The notes under the pieces are model-generated. The model was given only the letters and a program-made list of their open reading frames with translations. It was not told the DNA's origin and searched no databases. The position numbers were made by a program, and so were the translations under genes. A DNA stretch of 64,000 nucleotides from Chromatiaceae bacterium. GTDB taxonomy: Bacteria; Pseudomonadota; Gammaproteobacteria; Chromatiales; Chromatiaceae. The DNA is taken from contig JACKMU010000007.1 of assembly GCA_024235215.1 (NCBI GenBank), positions 1-64,000 of the forward strand. The letters run 5' to 3'. Shown here piece after piece: positions 27,210-36,842 of the stretch (position 1 is its first letter; the number at the start of each line of letters is the position of its first letter).

Positions 27210-28190
27210 ATGAGCAGTATTGAAACCGACTCCTCTGCACCGGACCTGATATCGGTGGTGATGCCGTGTTTCAACGCGGCCGCCTATGTGGAGGAGGCGA
27301 TCTCCAGTGTCCTCAGGCAAAGTCACAAGAATACCGAAATCATCGTTGTGGATGACGGATCCAGTGATAAATCCTGTGAAATTATCGCGCGTTTAGCCAC
27401 TGCTCATCCGCACCGCATCATGCTGAAACACCAGGACCATCTTGGTCCATATCCAGCAAGGAATCTGGGTCTGCGCGCTGTGCGCGGGAATTACGTGGCA
27501 TTCCTCGATGCCGACGACTGGTGGCGGGATGATTGTCTGGAAAAATTGTTCACGGTACTGCAGTATCAGAACGCAGACCTCACTTACTGCGGCTGGCAAA
27601 ATGTGGGCTCACAGATACACGATCCAAAACCTTATATCCCACCGGCTTATGAAGAACAGGATCCCGTAGCCGCATTTCTCAAAAGCTGCCCCTGGCCGAT
27701 CCATGCTGCCCTGGTTCGTCGTACTGTTATCGAGGCGGTTGAGGGTTTTTCGGTACGCTGTTTTTCCTCCATGGATTATGACCTGTGGCTGCGCATCCTC
27801 GGACACACTCGCAATATCGCACGAGCGCCTGAAGTGCTCGCATTCTACCGTTGGCATGGCAGCGGTCAGATTTCAGCGAACAAATGGAGTCAGGTATTGG
27901 ATGCCGTACAGGTGCGACACGATTTCGTAACTCGCTTTCCCCATTTGACAACGCATCTGTCAGCGGAGGTTCTGTATGAACTGGTGGACGGACAGCTTAT
28001 GAAGGAGGCTTATCGGGCCTACTGGAAACGAGACATGATCAATTCACAAAAGCTGTTCCGAGTAGCCTTGGCACGTCACGCATGGAAACTCAGTGATCTG
28101 AAATATATTCTGCCAGCGTTATTGCCGGCCAGACTGTTTCAAGGACTCATTGCAACAACGGATCGGTCGCATCAGCAGGGGGTCAGATAA
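27210..28190 (+). CDS. Family-2 glycosyltransferase
   Basis: 326 residues from ATG 27210; an in-frame TTG at 27156 would overlap the previous gene and adds nothing conserved. The GT-A core is clear: ISVVMPCFNAAAYVEEAISS, EIIVVDDGSSDKSCEII, and the D-x-D region VAFLDADDWWRDDCLEKL. The C-terminal part is helical without membrane spans. It adds one sugar during repeat-unit assembly on the cytoplasmic side. The next gene starts two bases after its stop. Confidence 0.88.
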   Translation: MSSIETDSSAPDLISVVMPCFNAAAYVEEAISSVLRQSHKNTEIIVVDDGSSDKSCEIIARLATAHPHRIMLKHQDHLGPYPARNLGLRAVRGNYVAFLDADDWWRDDCLEKLFTVLQYQNADLTYCGWQNVGSQIHDPKPYIPPAYEEQDPVAAFLKSCPWPIHAALVRRTVIEAVEGFSVRCFSSMDYDLWLRILGHTRNIARAPEVLAFYRWHGSGQISANKWSQVLDAVQVRHDFVTRFPHLTTHLSAEVLYELVDGQLMKEAYRAYWKRDMINSQKLFRVALARHAWKLSDLKYILPALLPARLFQGLIATTDRSHQQGVR

Positions 28191-28192
28191 TA

Positions 28193-28981
28193 ATGGCTGT
28201 GGCGCCACGCATTCCTGTTCTCATGTACCATCGTGTCGGTGAGACTCACAACAGTTGGGAGAGTCGCTACTGTATCACGCCGGATCAGTTCAAATTACAC
28301 ATGCGACATCTTGCGGATCAAGGCATGAAGGCTTGTTCCTTGTCGGATTTCTTTGCCTGGCTCTCCAATGAGAAAGAGCTTGCAGAAGGCAGCTTTCTGC
28401 TCACCTTCGATGACGGATTTCTTGGTGTGTATGAACATGCGGTACCTGTGCTGCGGGACCTGCAGTGGCCAGCCACGATTTTTCTCGTCAGCCAACTCAT
28501 CGGTAAGCGGGATGAGTGGTGCAGAAACGAAAATCCGAGTGGCGCCACCTACCCTCTTCTCGAGAAGGAGCACATCGATCAGATGCGCAAACTGGGATTC
28601 ACATTCCACTCCCATACCCGCTTACATCACGACCTGACCACGTTGTCAGACAGAGAGTTAGCCGACGAGCTGACAGGTTCCCGTCAGGATCTGGAACAAG
28701 TGTTGAATGAACAGGTGACCTGTCTGGCTTATCCCTATGGACGTTATGATGAGCGTGTTTTGAATGCCTCACGAGCAGCCGGCTATCACGCTGCTTTTTC
28801 AACACAGCCCGGCTTCAACCGTCGTGGTGTGGACGCTTACCGTATTCGACGTCTTGATGTCTTTGGAACCGATACCCCATCCATGCTGGCCAGAAAGATA
28901 TTTTTTGGCAGCAACGATGGATCATGGCGGCAATCCCTGCGTTACTACTCGAAGCGCCTGCTGGGCAAGGTGGGAGTGTGA
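28193..28981 (+). CDS. Polysaccharide deacetylase (NodB-like, CE4)
   Basis: 262 residues. The NodB motifs are visible: VLMYHRVGE near the N-terminus, FLLTFDDGFLGVYEHAVPVL (catalytic Asp-Asp), FHSHTRLHHDLTTL (metal-binding His pair) and LAYPYGRYDERVL. CE4 enzymes remove N-acetyl groups from sugars in a metal-dependent reaction. It lacks a signal peptide, so it may act on a lipid-linked or nucleotide-linked intermediate in the cytoplasm, as PIG-L/XrtA-locus-type deacetylases do. It is tightly packed with the preceding glycosyltransferase gene. Confidence 0.9.
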   Translation: MAVAPRIPVLMYHRVGETHNSWESRYCITPDQFKLHMRHLADQGMKACSLSDFFAWLSNEKELAEGSFLLTFDDGFLGVYEHAVPVLRDLQWPATIFLVSQLIGKRDEWCRNENPSGATYPLLEKEHIDQMRKLGFTFHSHTRLHHDLTTLSDRELADELTGSRQDLEQVLNEQVTCLAYPYGRYDERVLNASRAAGYHAAFSTQPGFNRRGVDAYRIRRLDVFGTDTPSMLARKIFFGSNDGSWRQSLRYYSKRLLGKVGV

Positions 28982-29015
28982 AAGACGAGCGGCCGACAAA
29001 GTGAATCCGAAGCAG

Positions 29016-29930
29016 ATGGAGCAGGCAATTCTAATTACTGTTGCGCTATGCACCCACAACCATGCCGATCGTTTGCGGCGCACGCTGAACGATTTCAAAG
29101 CGTTGCGATCGCCCACTCATTCCTGGGAGTTGCTGGTGGTGGACAACTCCAGCACGGACGATACGCCGAAGCTGCTGGCAGACGCAGCCTGGCATCCACC
29201 GGGTGTGGAGGTAAGAATCGTGCAGGAGACAAAACTCGGACTCTCCAATGCGCGCAACCGGGCCATAGAAGAGGCACGGGGCAAGTATCTCCTGTTCGTG
29301 GATGATGATGAAACACCCGATCCTGCGTGGCTGGTTGCTTACGAAGACGCCATGTTGCATTTCGAACCCGATGCACTTGGTGGGCGAATCGAAGTGTTAT
29401 TTGAGCAGGGTGCCCGGCCCCCTTGGCTGCAGGATGAGTTGTTGGGTTTTTTGGGGCAACTCAACCACGGTGAAGAAGGATGGCTCACCGATTCTACTAC
29501 CCCTTTTTACGGGGGAAATTTCGCAGTAAGGAAAGCCATTTTTACTCAGGTTGGTTTGTTTGATGCTGATCTAGGGCGCAAAGGCCGGGTGAATACCGGA
29601 GGTGAGGATACGGAGTTCTACCGTCGTCTCGTTGCACAAGGTTATCGTGTCCGTTGGGTGCCAGATGCGATCATCAATCATCGAATTATCGTCGATAAAC
29701 TGCGCCGCAGTTACTTTCTGGAACTGCACTACCGCCAGGGTCTGGCAGAGGGATCGCGTAAACGCGGTAGTAAAAAACGTCTGCCACCGTTCTATCTCTT
29801 CGGTCAACTGGTTCGCTCGATTAATTCCGCACTGCAGAAGCGTTGGTCACAGGGTAAAGATTTTTCCCTGAGACTGGAAATGAATGCCATCTACTTTTTC
29901 GGTTATATCCATGGCTGGATAACCAAATGA
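29016..29930 (+). CDS. Family-2 glycosyltransferase
   Basis: 304 residues from ATG 29016 (GTG 29001 is possible). The frame continues to 28764 inside the deacetylase gene, which I reject as coding. GT-A motifs: ITVALCTHNHADRLRRTL, LLVVDNSSTDDTPKLL, LLFVDDDETPDPAWLVAYED, and the acceptor/catalytic segment NTGGEDTEFYRRLVAQGYRV. Similar in layout to the next gene (30025), as if the two arose by duplication or act in succession on the same chain. Confidence 0.87.
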   Translation: MEQAILITVALCTHNHADRLRRTLNDFKALRSPTHSWELLVVDNSSTDDTPKLLADAAWHPPGVEVRIVQETKLGLSNARNRAIEEARGKYLLFVDDDETPDPAWLVAYEDAMLHFEPDALGGRIEVLFEQGARPPWLQDELLGFLGQLNHGEEGWLTDSTTPFYGGNFAVRKAIFTQVGLFDADLGRKGRVNTGGEDTEFYRRLVAQGYRVRWVPDAIINHRIIVDKLRRSYFLELHYRQGLAEGSRKRGSKKRLPPFYLFGQLVRSINSALQKRWSQGKDFSLRLEMNAIYFFGYIHGWITK

Positions 29931-30024
29931 TGCACAACCAACGACTTACACAAAGTAAAGTACGCGCGGCCTGGTGCTCTCCCAGAATCCGGGAAACTTG
30001 CCGAGTTCACTCTAAGCTAGTGCG

Positions 30025-30996
30025 ATGATGGAGATAGAGGTGACTAATCCAACGCTCACCGTATTGATCTGCACGCACAATCGATCCGAACTGCTGTTGC
30101 GTACGCTGCATCATCTCAGTGTCGCTCGACTTCCCGAGAATTGGAAGATTACTGTGCTTGTCGTAGCAAATGCCTGCAGTGACAACACCCAGGAAGTGAT
30201 CTCCCGGTTTGCGCAACAACTCGAAGGCGGATTGTCCCTCGAATGGATAGCAGAACCAGTGCCTGGCAAGTCCCATGCACTCAATCGTGCCATCCCGCTG
30301 ATCCATTCCGATCTGGTTGCATTCGTTGATGACGACCATCGGGTACACCCTGACTATCTCGTGAATATATGCAGCGCCGGCAAAGACTACCCGGAAGCTG
30401 GGTTGTTTTGTGGACGAATTCTGCCGGACTGGAACGGTTCAGAACCTGACTGGGTACATGACACCGGCCCCTACCGTATCTATCCACTCCCGGTTCCGCG
30501 CTTCGATCAGGGCAACGAACCGCGCCGACTTACTCCGGATATTGCCATTCCTGGTGGCGGCAATCTCTTTTTGCGACGAGAGTGGCTTGCGCGGGTTGGT
30601 CCTTTCTCTACCGAACTTGGTCCGACCGGTCATGATCTGGAGGGCTCGGAAGATCTGGACTGGGTACTGCGCGCACAAAGACTGGGTGCCCTGGTACAGT
30701 ACATACCGTCTGTAGTGCAATACCATTATGTCGATCTGAAACGGTTGAGTTTGAGCTATCTCACGAAAAAGGCTTTCAAACGTACAGCTACTACAACCAG
30801 CTTGAAAGATCCATATTCTACGAGCAGGATACCCCGATACCTATACCGCAAGCTGGCAGGGTATCTGCTTTCGGCATTAACCGCTTTCGGTTCTGACAGA
30901 CGTCGCTTCTATATCGTGCGAACAGCGGCGGCTTTAGGAGAGATGAAAGGCTGTCGTCAAAAAAAATTCACTTCAGAGAATCTGAATAAGTCTTAA
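30025..30996 (+). CDS. Family-2 glycosyltransferase
   Basis: 323 residues. LTVLICTHNRSELLLRTLHH, VLVVANACSDNTQEVISRF, VAFVDDDHRVHPDYLVNI (D-x-D region), and GSEDLDWVLRAQRLGALVQY are the expected GT-A segments in order. A basic C-terminal region (KLAGYLLSALTAFGSDRRRF) may associate with the membrane. ATG occurs twice at the start (30025 and 30028). It belongs to the same transcription direction and spacing pattern as its neighbours; donor sugar unknown. Confidence 0.87.
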   Translation: MMEIEVTNPTLTVLICTHNRSELLLRTLHHLSVARLPENWKITVLVVANACSDNTQEVISRFAQQLEGGLSLEWIAEPVPGKSHALNRAIPLIHSDLVAFVDDDHRVHPDYLVNICSAGKDYPEAGLFCGRILPDWNGSEPDWVHDTGPYRIYPLPVPRFDQGNEPRRLTPDIAIPGGGNLFLRREWLARVGPFSTELGPTGHDLEGSEDLDWVLRAQRLGALVQYIPSVVQYHYVDLKRLSLSYLTKKAFKRTATTTSLKDPYSTSRIPRYLYRKLAGYLLSALTAFGSDRRRFYIVRTAAALGEMKGCRQKKFTSENLNKS

Positions 30997-31013
30997 TCGC
31001 GGGTCAATCTGAA

Positions 31014-31961
31014 ATGCCGAAACTTCGTAATCTTGGGAAAATTCTTGATCCGGAAATCCGCGCGAAAAATATTCGTGAGTTCAACTTACAGTTACGCGGC
31101 ATATACTGGGATATAACGCGTCCGAGTGTACCCGATCCCGTGTTCATAGTGGGTTGTTCCCGATCCGGTACGACCGTGACATATGAGACCTTCGCATCCT
31201 CTTCTGAGTTGATATCTTTAGGATACGAAATTCCGGAGTTCTGGAACGGTCTATGGGGACCTCATCACAACAATTGGGCATCGGAGGCGGCGACGGAATC
31301 AGATGCGCGACCGGAACATCGCAACGCTGCGCTACGCTATTTCTATCAGCGGCTGGGTGTAGGTCGCGTTCTCGACAAGACCTGCATCAATGTGATGAGA
31401 CTCCCATATCTCTACAGACTGTTTCCAAACGCCACATTTATCTATATTCATCGCGATGGCCGCGACAATATCAGCTCCATGATAAATGGATGGCGCCACG
31501 ACGGTCATTTTGGACTCTCCCAGTTTCTGGGCCCGTCACCGGAGCGGGTGGCGATAGGCGATGGAGAATTCTCCGAATGGTCTTTTTTTCTGCCTCCCCG
31601 CTGGCGCGATTACAATAATGCTTCTCTGGAAGAGGTCTGCGCCTACCAGTGGATAACAGCGAACAGCCTGGCACTGGAAGCGAAGAAAATGATCCCCTCC
31701 GAGCAGTGGATTCAGTTACGGTATGAGGAGATATTCGATCATCCCGTAGAGATGTTCGAACGGGCTTTCCAAAGACTGGGGATCACTTTTAACGATTCAG
31801 TACGTGAACGTTGTGCAACATTGAACTCCCGTCCTACCAGTATCGTCAGCGGTACCCCGAAACAACGTAAGTGGGAAAGCCAGAATCCGGAAGCGATCCG
31901 TTCCATACAGGATAAGATCACGCCGCTGATGCTAGAACTCGGTTACGATCCCAATGACTGA
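31014..31961 (+). CDS. Sulfotransferase
   Basis: 315 residues. PVFIVGCSRSGTTVTYETF is the 5'-PSB loop and ATFIYIHRDGRDNISSMING is the 3'-PB site, the strongest sulfotransferase match of the three in the cluster. The enzyme would transfer sulfate from PAPS to a sugar hydroxyl. No PAPS-synthesis genes are in the window. Its last codons overlap the next gene start by 8 bp (ATG at 31954), indicating translational coupling with a glycosyltransferase and hence probable action on a sugar that transferase adds. Confidence 0.9.
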   Translation: MPKLRNLGKILDPEIRAKNIREFNLQLRGIYWDITRPSVPDPVFIVGCSRSGTTVTYETFASSSELISLGYEIPEFWNGLWGPHHNNWASEAATESDARPEHRNAALRYFYQRLGVGRVLDKTCINVMRLPYLYRLFPNATFIYIHRDGRDNISSMINGWRHDGHFGLSQFLGPSPERVAIGDGEFSEWSFFLPPRWRDYNNASLEEVCAYQWITANSLALEAKKMIPSEQWIQLRYEEIFDHPVEMFERAFQRLGITFNDSVRERCATLNSRPTSIVSGTPKQRKWESQNPEAIRSIQDKITPLMLELGYDPND

Positions 31962-32850
31962 TGACCCCCTGGTGAGCGTGATCATACCCGCCTACAACGT
32001 CGGCTGGTGCGTGAGACGCGCACTTGACAGTGTGCTGGCTCAAAGCTATCGGCAATATGAACTGGTCGTGGTAAACGACGGTAGCACCGACGACACTGGA
32101 GCGGTGCTGGCCTCATATGCTGACAAGCTCCGGATAATCGAGCAGCAGAACAAAGGGATGTGCAACGCACGCAATGTGGGTATCCAGGCAGCGCAAGGAG
32201 AATTTATCGCTTTTCTCGATGCCGATGATTGGTGGTTGCCTGCCAAGCTCGAGCGACAGATACGTCTGATGCTGAGCAATCCTGAAATCGGCTACAGTTC
32301 AACCACTGCCCGGGTGGAGAGTCAAACGGGTGGACTGCTCAACCTGTGGCAATGTCCGCACATCCACGGAAACATTTTAAAAACGCTGTTCATGCATCAC
32401 GCGGCAATTGCTGGTGGATGCTCCTCCGTAGTTGTCCGGAAAACTCTGCTTGAAAAAGTGGGGCTGTTCGACGAGGAATTGCGAGGCTTCGAGGATCCGG
32501 ACCTGTGGATAAGGCTGGCCGCGGTGACTGATTATGCCTGTATCGACGAACCGCTGGTCACGATCCTTCGTCGCGAAAACAGCGTCAGCCGTAATCTCGA
32601 GGCGATGCGGGACTCTTCACTGAAGTCCATTCGTAAGAACCGGACGCTATTGCCCACGGAACTGCAGGGGGCATTCTGGCATGACAGCCTGGCGGGAGTA
32701 TATGCCGACTATGCCAAGGGATATTACCGGGCTGGTTACCGGGCAGCGGCTCTCGCGGATATTTTCAGAGCATTTATCCATGCTCCCATCCGACGCAGTC
32801 GATTTTGCCTGGGTTTGCTCAAGGATATCGCTTTGGGACGTTCGTTGTAG
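31954..32850 (+). CDS. Family-2 glycosyltransferase
   Basis: 298 residues. VSVIIPAYNVGWCVRRALDS, ELVVVNDGSTDDTGAVLA, NARNVGIQAAQGEFIAFLDA followed by DDWWLPAKLE, and LRGFEDPDLWIRLAAV are standard GT2 segments. It overlaps the sulfotransferase gene by 8 bp. The domain layout is closest to the 27210 gene. It acts at the cytoplasmic face on lipid-linked intermediates. Confidence 0.88.
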   Translation: MTDDPLVSVIIPAYNVGWCVRRALDSVLAQSYRQYELVVVNDGSTDDTGAVLASYADKLRIIEQQNKGMCNARNVGIQAAQGEFIAFLDADDWWLPAKLERQIRLMLSNPEIGYSSTTARVESQTGGLLNLWQCPHIHGNILKTLFMHHAAIAGGCSSVVVRKTLLEKVGLFDEELRGFEDPDLWIRLAAVTDYACIDEPLVTILRRENSVSRNLEAMRDSSLKSIRKNRTLLPTELQGAFWHDSLAGVYADYAKGYYRAGYRAAALADIFRAFIHAPIRRSRFCLGLLKDIALGRSL

Positions 32851-32942
32851 CATGTCCTTTGGACAGTTATTGATAAAGTAATTCAAACAATAACCGAAAG
32901 ATTTCTTATATTCCCGCCACTTCGTGCAGTTTGGAGAGAGAC

Positions 32943-33971
32943 ATGATCATCAGAGCAAGGGCACCACTCAGACTTGGATTGGCAGGTGGTGGTACTGATG
33001 TCTCACCCTACTGTGACAGGTTTGGCGGGTTGGTGTTGAACGCAACCATAGACAAATACGCCTACACCACCATTCTGCCTACTGACAACGGTGAAGTGCA
33101 GTTCGTTGCCTCGGATCGCCAGGAAAAATGGGAAGGGAAGGCGCTGCCAGCGCTGACGCTGGATGGCAAGCTCGATCTGCACAAAGGTGTCTACAATCGG
33201 ATCGTAAAGGATTTCAATCGAGGTGAGCCTCTCCCAATGAGGCTGATAACCCATTCGGATGCACCGCCGGGATCAGGTCTCGGCTCATCATCCACACTAG
33301 TCGTTTCCATGGTCAAGGCTTTCGTCGAGTGGCTGAACCTGCCTCTGGGTGAGTACGACATCGCGCATCTCGCCTATGAGATCGAGCGCATCGACGTAGG
33401 GCTGTCGGGAGGGCGGCAGGATCAGTACGCAGCAACCTTCGGTGGGTTCAATTTCATGGAGTTTCATGATGACGACCGGGTCGTGGTGAATCCGCTACGC
33501 ATCAAGAACTGGATCATCTCAGAACTGGAAGCCTCACTGCTGCTCTATTTTGGCGGTGTTTCGCGCCAGTCCGCGGAGATCATCGACGAACAGGCCAAAA
33601 ACGTCAGGAGCAACGACAATGACGCAATAGACGCGACGCACGCGTTGAAACTCGAGGCTATCCAGATGAAGGAGGGGTTGCTGAGAGGTGACTTCGAACG
33701 TCTTGTCAGATCGATGGAGGCGGGATGGATAGCCAAAAAGAAGATGGCGAAAAGTATATCCAATCCCAGGATCGAAGAGAGTTACCGACTCGCTAAACAA
33801 GCCGGCATGCAGGCGGGTAAAATCTCCGGTGCCGGTGGTGGGGGCTTCATGATGCTGCTGGTGGATCCGGCACGACGCATGGATGTGATCCGGGCACTGA
33901 GTCAGACAGAAGGACAGGTGCTCACCTGCCATTTCACCAAGTACGGAACACAGGGCTGGAAGATCTATTAG
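32943..33971 (+). CDS. hddA: GHMP kinase, HddA-like heptose-7-phosphate kinase
   Basis: 342 residues from ATG 32943, with GGAG just upstream; a TTG at 32931 is the alternative. MIIRARAPLRLGLAGGGTDV, the phosphate loop HSDAPPGSGLGSSSTLVVSM, the LSGGRQDQYAATFGGFNFME segment and the C-terminal GKISGAGGGGFMMLLVDP are diagnostic of the HddA/fucose-kinase-like GHMP kinases. HddA phosphorylates D-glycero-alpha-D-manno-heptose 7-phosphate toward GDP-heptose. The other GDP-heptose genes (gmhA, gmhB, hddC) are not in the window, so the substrate could be another sugar. Last gene of the plus-strand polysaccharide cluster, just before the IS256 copy. Confidence 0.8.
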   Translation: MIIRARAPLRLGLAGGGTDVSPYCDRFGGLVLNATIDKYAYTTILPTDNGEVQFVASDRQEKWEGKALPALTLDGKLDLHKGVYNRIVKDFNRGEPLPMRLITHSDAPPGSGLGSSSTLVVSMVKAFVEWLNLPLGEYDIAHLAYEIERIDVGLSGGRQDQYAATFGGFNFMEFHDDDRVVVNPLRIKNWIISELEASLLLYFGGVSRQSAEIIDEQAKNVRSNDNDAIDATHALKLEAIQMKEGLLRGDFERLVRSMEAGWIAKKKMAKSISNPRIEESYRLAKQAGMQAGKISGAGGGGFMMLLVDPARRMDVIRALSQTEGQVLTCHFTKYGTQGWKIY

Positions 33972-34198
33972 GTTCCAGTGCGTAACCCAACTTCGCCGAT
34001 TCACGCCATCGACAGCGCGAACTGATTGATTAATATAGACCCGATCTGAAAGGTCTGCACTACACAGAGGTAGCGTCCAGTGCTTGGGTAGCGGTGATCT
34101 TTTGTAAGCGTCCGGGCAACTACCGGATTGACCCAATTATTTCAGTTATTCGATTTTCAAATTCTGCGGCAGCAAGTCGAGTAGTGCCTGCTCCGATT

Positions 34199-35549
34199 GA
34201 TAACGTAAAATTACTTTCGCACATTTTGAGAGGCGGTGGCCTCTGTGGTTAAGTTGGAATAGCGACATTTCAACGACCACAATCGGAGACCACCACCATG
34301 GATAAAGATACCAGAACCCTAAACAAGGTTGTGCAAATAGATGACCGGCGTATCCAGGATCACCTGGGTGAACTGGTTAGAGGGACTGTGGAGGAGACGC
34401 TGAATACGATGCTGGATGCGGAGGCCGATGCACTATGTGGAGCACAGCGTTATGAGCGCAGTCCGGATCGTATCGATACCCGAGCTGGCAGCTATGAACG
34501 GAAGCTCCAGACCAAAGCCGGTGAAGTGAATCTGAAGGTTCCAAAGCTTCGCCGCCAGACCTTTGAGACAGCGATTATCGAACGCTACCGTCGGCGTGAG
34601 GCATCGATCGAAGAGGCGCTGATCGAGATGTACCTGGCCGGAGTTTCAGTCCGCCGGGTAGAAGACATTACCGAGGCGCTGTGGGGCACGCGAGTCAGCT
34701 CAGGCACGGTCAGCAATCTTAACAAAAGGTCTACAAGCACATTGAGGCCTGGCGCAACCGGCCGATCGAAGGGGAGCATCCTTACGTCTATCTGGATGGT
34801 ATCGTGCTCAAGCGCAGCTGGGCCGGTGAGGTAAAGAATGTCTCTGTCCTGGTAGCGATTGGCGTAGGCTCAGACGGCTACAGGCAGGTTCTGGGAGTAC
34901 AGGAAGGGCATAAGGAGGACAAGTCTGGTTGGAGTAGCTTTCTTGCTCATATGAAGCAACGCGGTCTCAAGGGTGTCCGGCTGGTAATTTCCGATGCCTG
35001 TCTCGGACTGGTGGAGTCTGTAGCGGAATATTATCCGGAAGCAGACTGGCAACGTTGTGTGGTGCACTTCTACCGCAATGTATTCAGTCATGTGCCGAGT
35101 GACAAGGTAAAGCATGTGGCGCTGATGCTGAAAGCAATCCATGCTCAGGAGAGCCTGGCAGCAGCGCAAGAGAAGGCGGGCCGAATTGTTGATGAACTCA
35201 GAACCATGAGACTGAGGAAGGCGGCGGATCTGGTTGAAGTCAACATCAATGAAACACTCTGCTACTACCGATATCCTCAGACTCACTGGCTGCGAATAAA
35301 AACCAATAATCCACTGGAGCGAATCATGCGAGAGATCAGAAGACGGACTCGCGTAGTCGGAGCATTTCCAGATGGTAATTCCGCGTTGATGCTGGTTGCG
35401 GCGCGCCTCCGGCATATCGCTGGAACAAAATGGGGAACCCGTCGATATCTCTCGATGGAAGCGTTAGAAAAACAACCTTTGGAGAAACAAATTACAGCTT
35501 AACCAGCGGACCGCCGCCAACCAAAGTGCGAAAGATTATTGACACTACC
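34199..35549 (+). mobile_element. IS256-family element, copy A
   Basis: 1351 bp. The left end GATAACGTAAAATTACTTTC and the right end (complement GGTAGTGTCAATAATCTTTC) share CTTTCGCAC in the terminal inverted repeats. The flanks CTCCGATT and CTCCGACA agree at six of eight positions, compatible with a decayed 8-bp target duplication. A near-identical copy lies at 42689-44038 and a 3' piece at 2314-2600. Confidence 0.9.
34298..35502 (+). pseudogene. IS256-family transposase, frameshifted
   Basis: Two frames (34298-34834 and 34804-35502) together give a full Transposase_mut-family protein. The first ends SSGTVSNLNKRSTSTL and the second carries LKRSWAGEVKNVSVLVAIGV, VISDACLGLVE, CVVHFYRN and NNPLERIMREIRRRTR. 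One base appears missing in AACAAAAGG (near 34725), where an extra A would restore NLNKK-VYKHIEAWR. The first catalytic Asp (YLDGIVL) falls in the gap between the frames. The copy at 42.8 kb has the same lesion, so both derive from a defective ancestor or the frame is bridged in some unrecognised way. Confidence 0.88.
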
Positions 35550-36842
35550 CTCCGACAAGAAGCATTAGGTGGCGCTGTTTTTTGCGAGATGAGCAAGGAC
35601 TAGAACCATTTTTTTCATCATCTCAGAGTCGCTTACAGGAGACAAAAATCGATTCTGAAAACCCGTGCGATAATGACTGCATTCAGGATTCATCGAGCAT
35701 GGGTAGTTGAAGATAGAAGATATCGACGTCGACGCAGCGATCAATTCAGTCAGAACATTGCTGCGAGAAGAGAAAGATCTTTCTCCAGCGCTGAGGTCTT
35801 CACTGGAGGTTTTGATTGTTCTGGTCACCCTGCTGCTCAACCGCATCACCCTCAACAGTAGAAACAGCAGCAAGCCGCCTGCCGCTGATCCCGATCGGGA
35901 AAAGTTCAGCAGGCGCGGGAAGAGCGATAGAAAGCCAGGAGGTCAGCCGGGCCATAACGGAACCGTGCTGGAGCAAGTGGATGACCCTGATGAGGTGAGC
36001 GAGTTAAAGATTGATCGGCGCACCCTGCCAAAGGGGCCGGTGTATCGTGAAGCAGGTTATGAAGTACGCCAGGTCATCGATATCGACCTGTCACGGTTTG
36101 TGACCGAATATCGGGCAGAGATCCTTGAGGACGGCCAAGGGAATCGGTTCGTGGCGGCATTTCCGGCGGGAGTCAACCGGCCAGTGCAGTATGGGCTCGG
36201 CGTGAAGGCCAATGCGGTCTATATGTCGCAATACCAGCTGATTCCGTATGATCGGATACGCGATCACTTTCAGGATCAACTGGAGGTGTCGGTGAGTGTG
36301 GGCTCGGTGTTCAATTTCAACAATGAGGCCTATGAGCGGCTGGAGGGTTTTGAGCGGTGGGCAAAAACCGAGTTGGCCAAGTCGATGCTGATGCATGCCG
36401 ATGAGACCGGCGTCAACATCGGTGGCAAGCGTCACTGGCTGCACTGCGCCTCCAACGCTGCGCTGACTTGGTTTTATCCCCATGCCAAGCGGGGTGTCGA
36501 GGCGATGGAAGAGATGGGTATACTGCCGTTTTTCAACGGGGTGCTGTGTCACGATCATTGGAAACCGTACTATCAGTACCAGTGCCTCCATGCCTTGTGC
36601 AACGCCCACCATCTGAGAGAGTTGGAGCGGGCATGGGAGCAAGACCATCAGCAGTGGGCTAAGGAGATGCAGGCATTGCTGATCGATATGGCGAAAGCAG
36701 TGGAGGATGCCGGTGGCTGGCTGGGAGTGAATGAAGCTGAGCGATGGCGAAGGAGATACCGAGAACTTCTGGCCAAGGCGGAGATTGAATGCCCGCCGCC
36801 GGATGAGGGTCAGAGGAATGGAAAAAGGGGCCGACTTAAACG

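Noticed and set aside
33534..34136. 200-codon minus-strand open frame after the GHMP kinase
   Set aside because: More than two thirds is antisense to the GHMP kinase and the remainder has no recognisable domain.
34804..35502. Programmed ribosomal frameshifting in IS256
   Set aside because: IS256 elements normally encode one continuous transposase, and AACAAAAGG does not allow good tRNA re-pairing in the -1 frame; a simple one-base loss is the better explanation.
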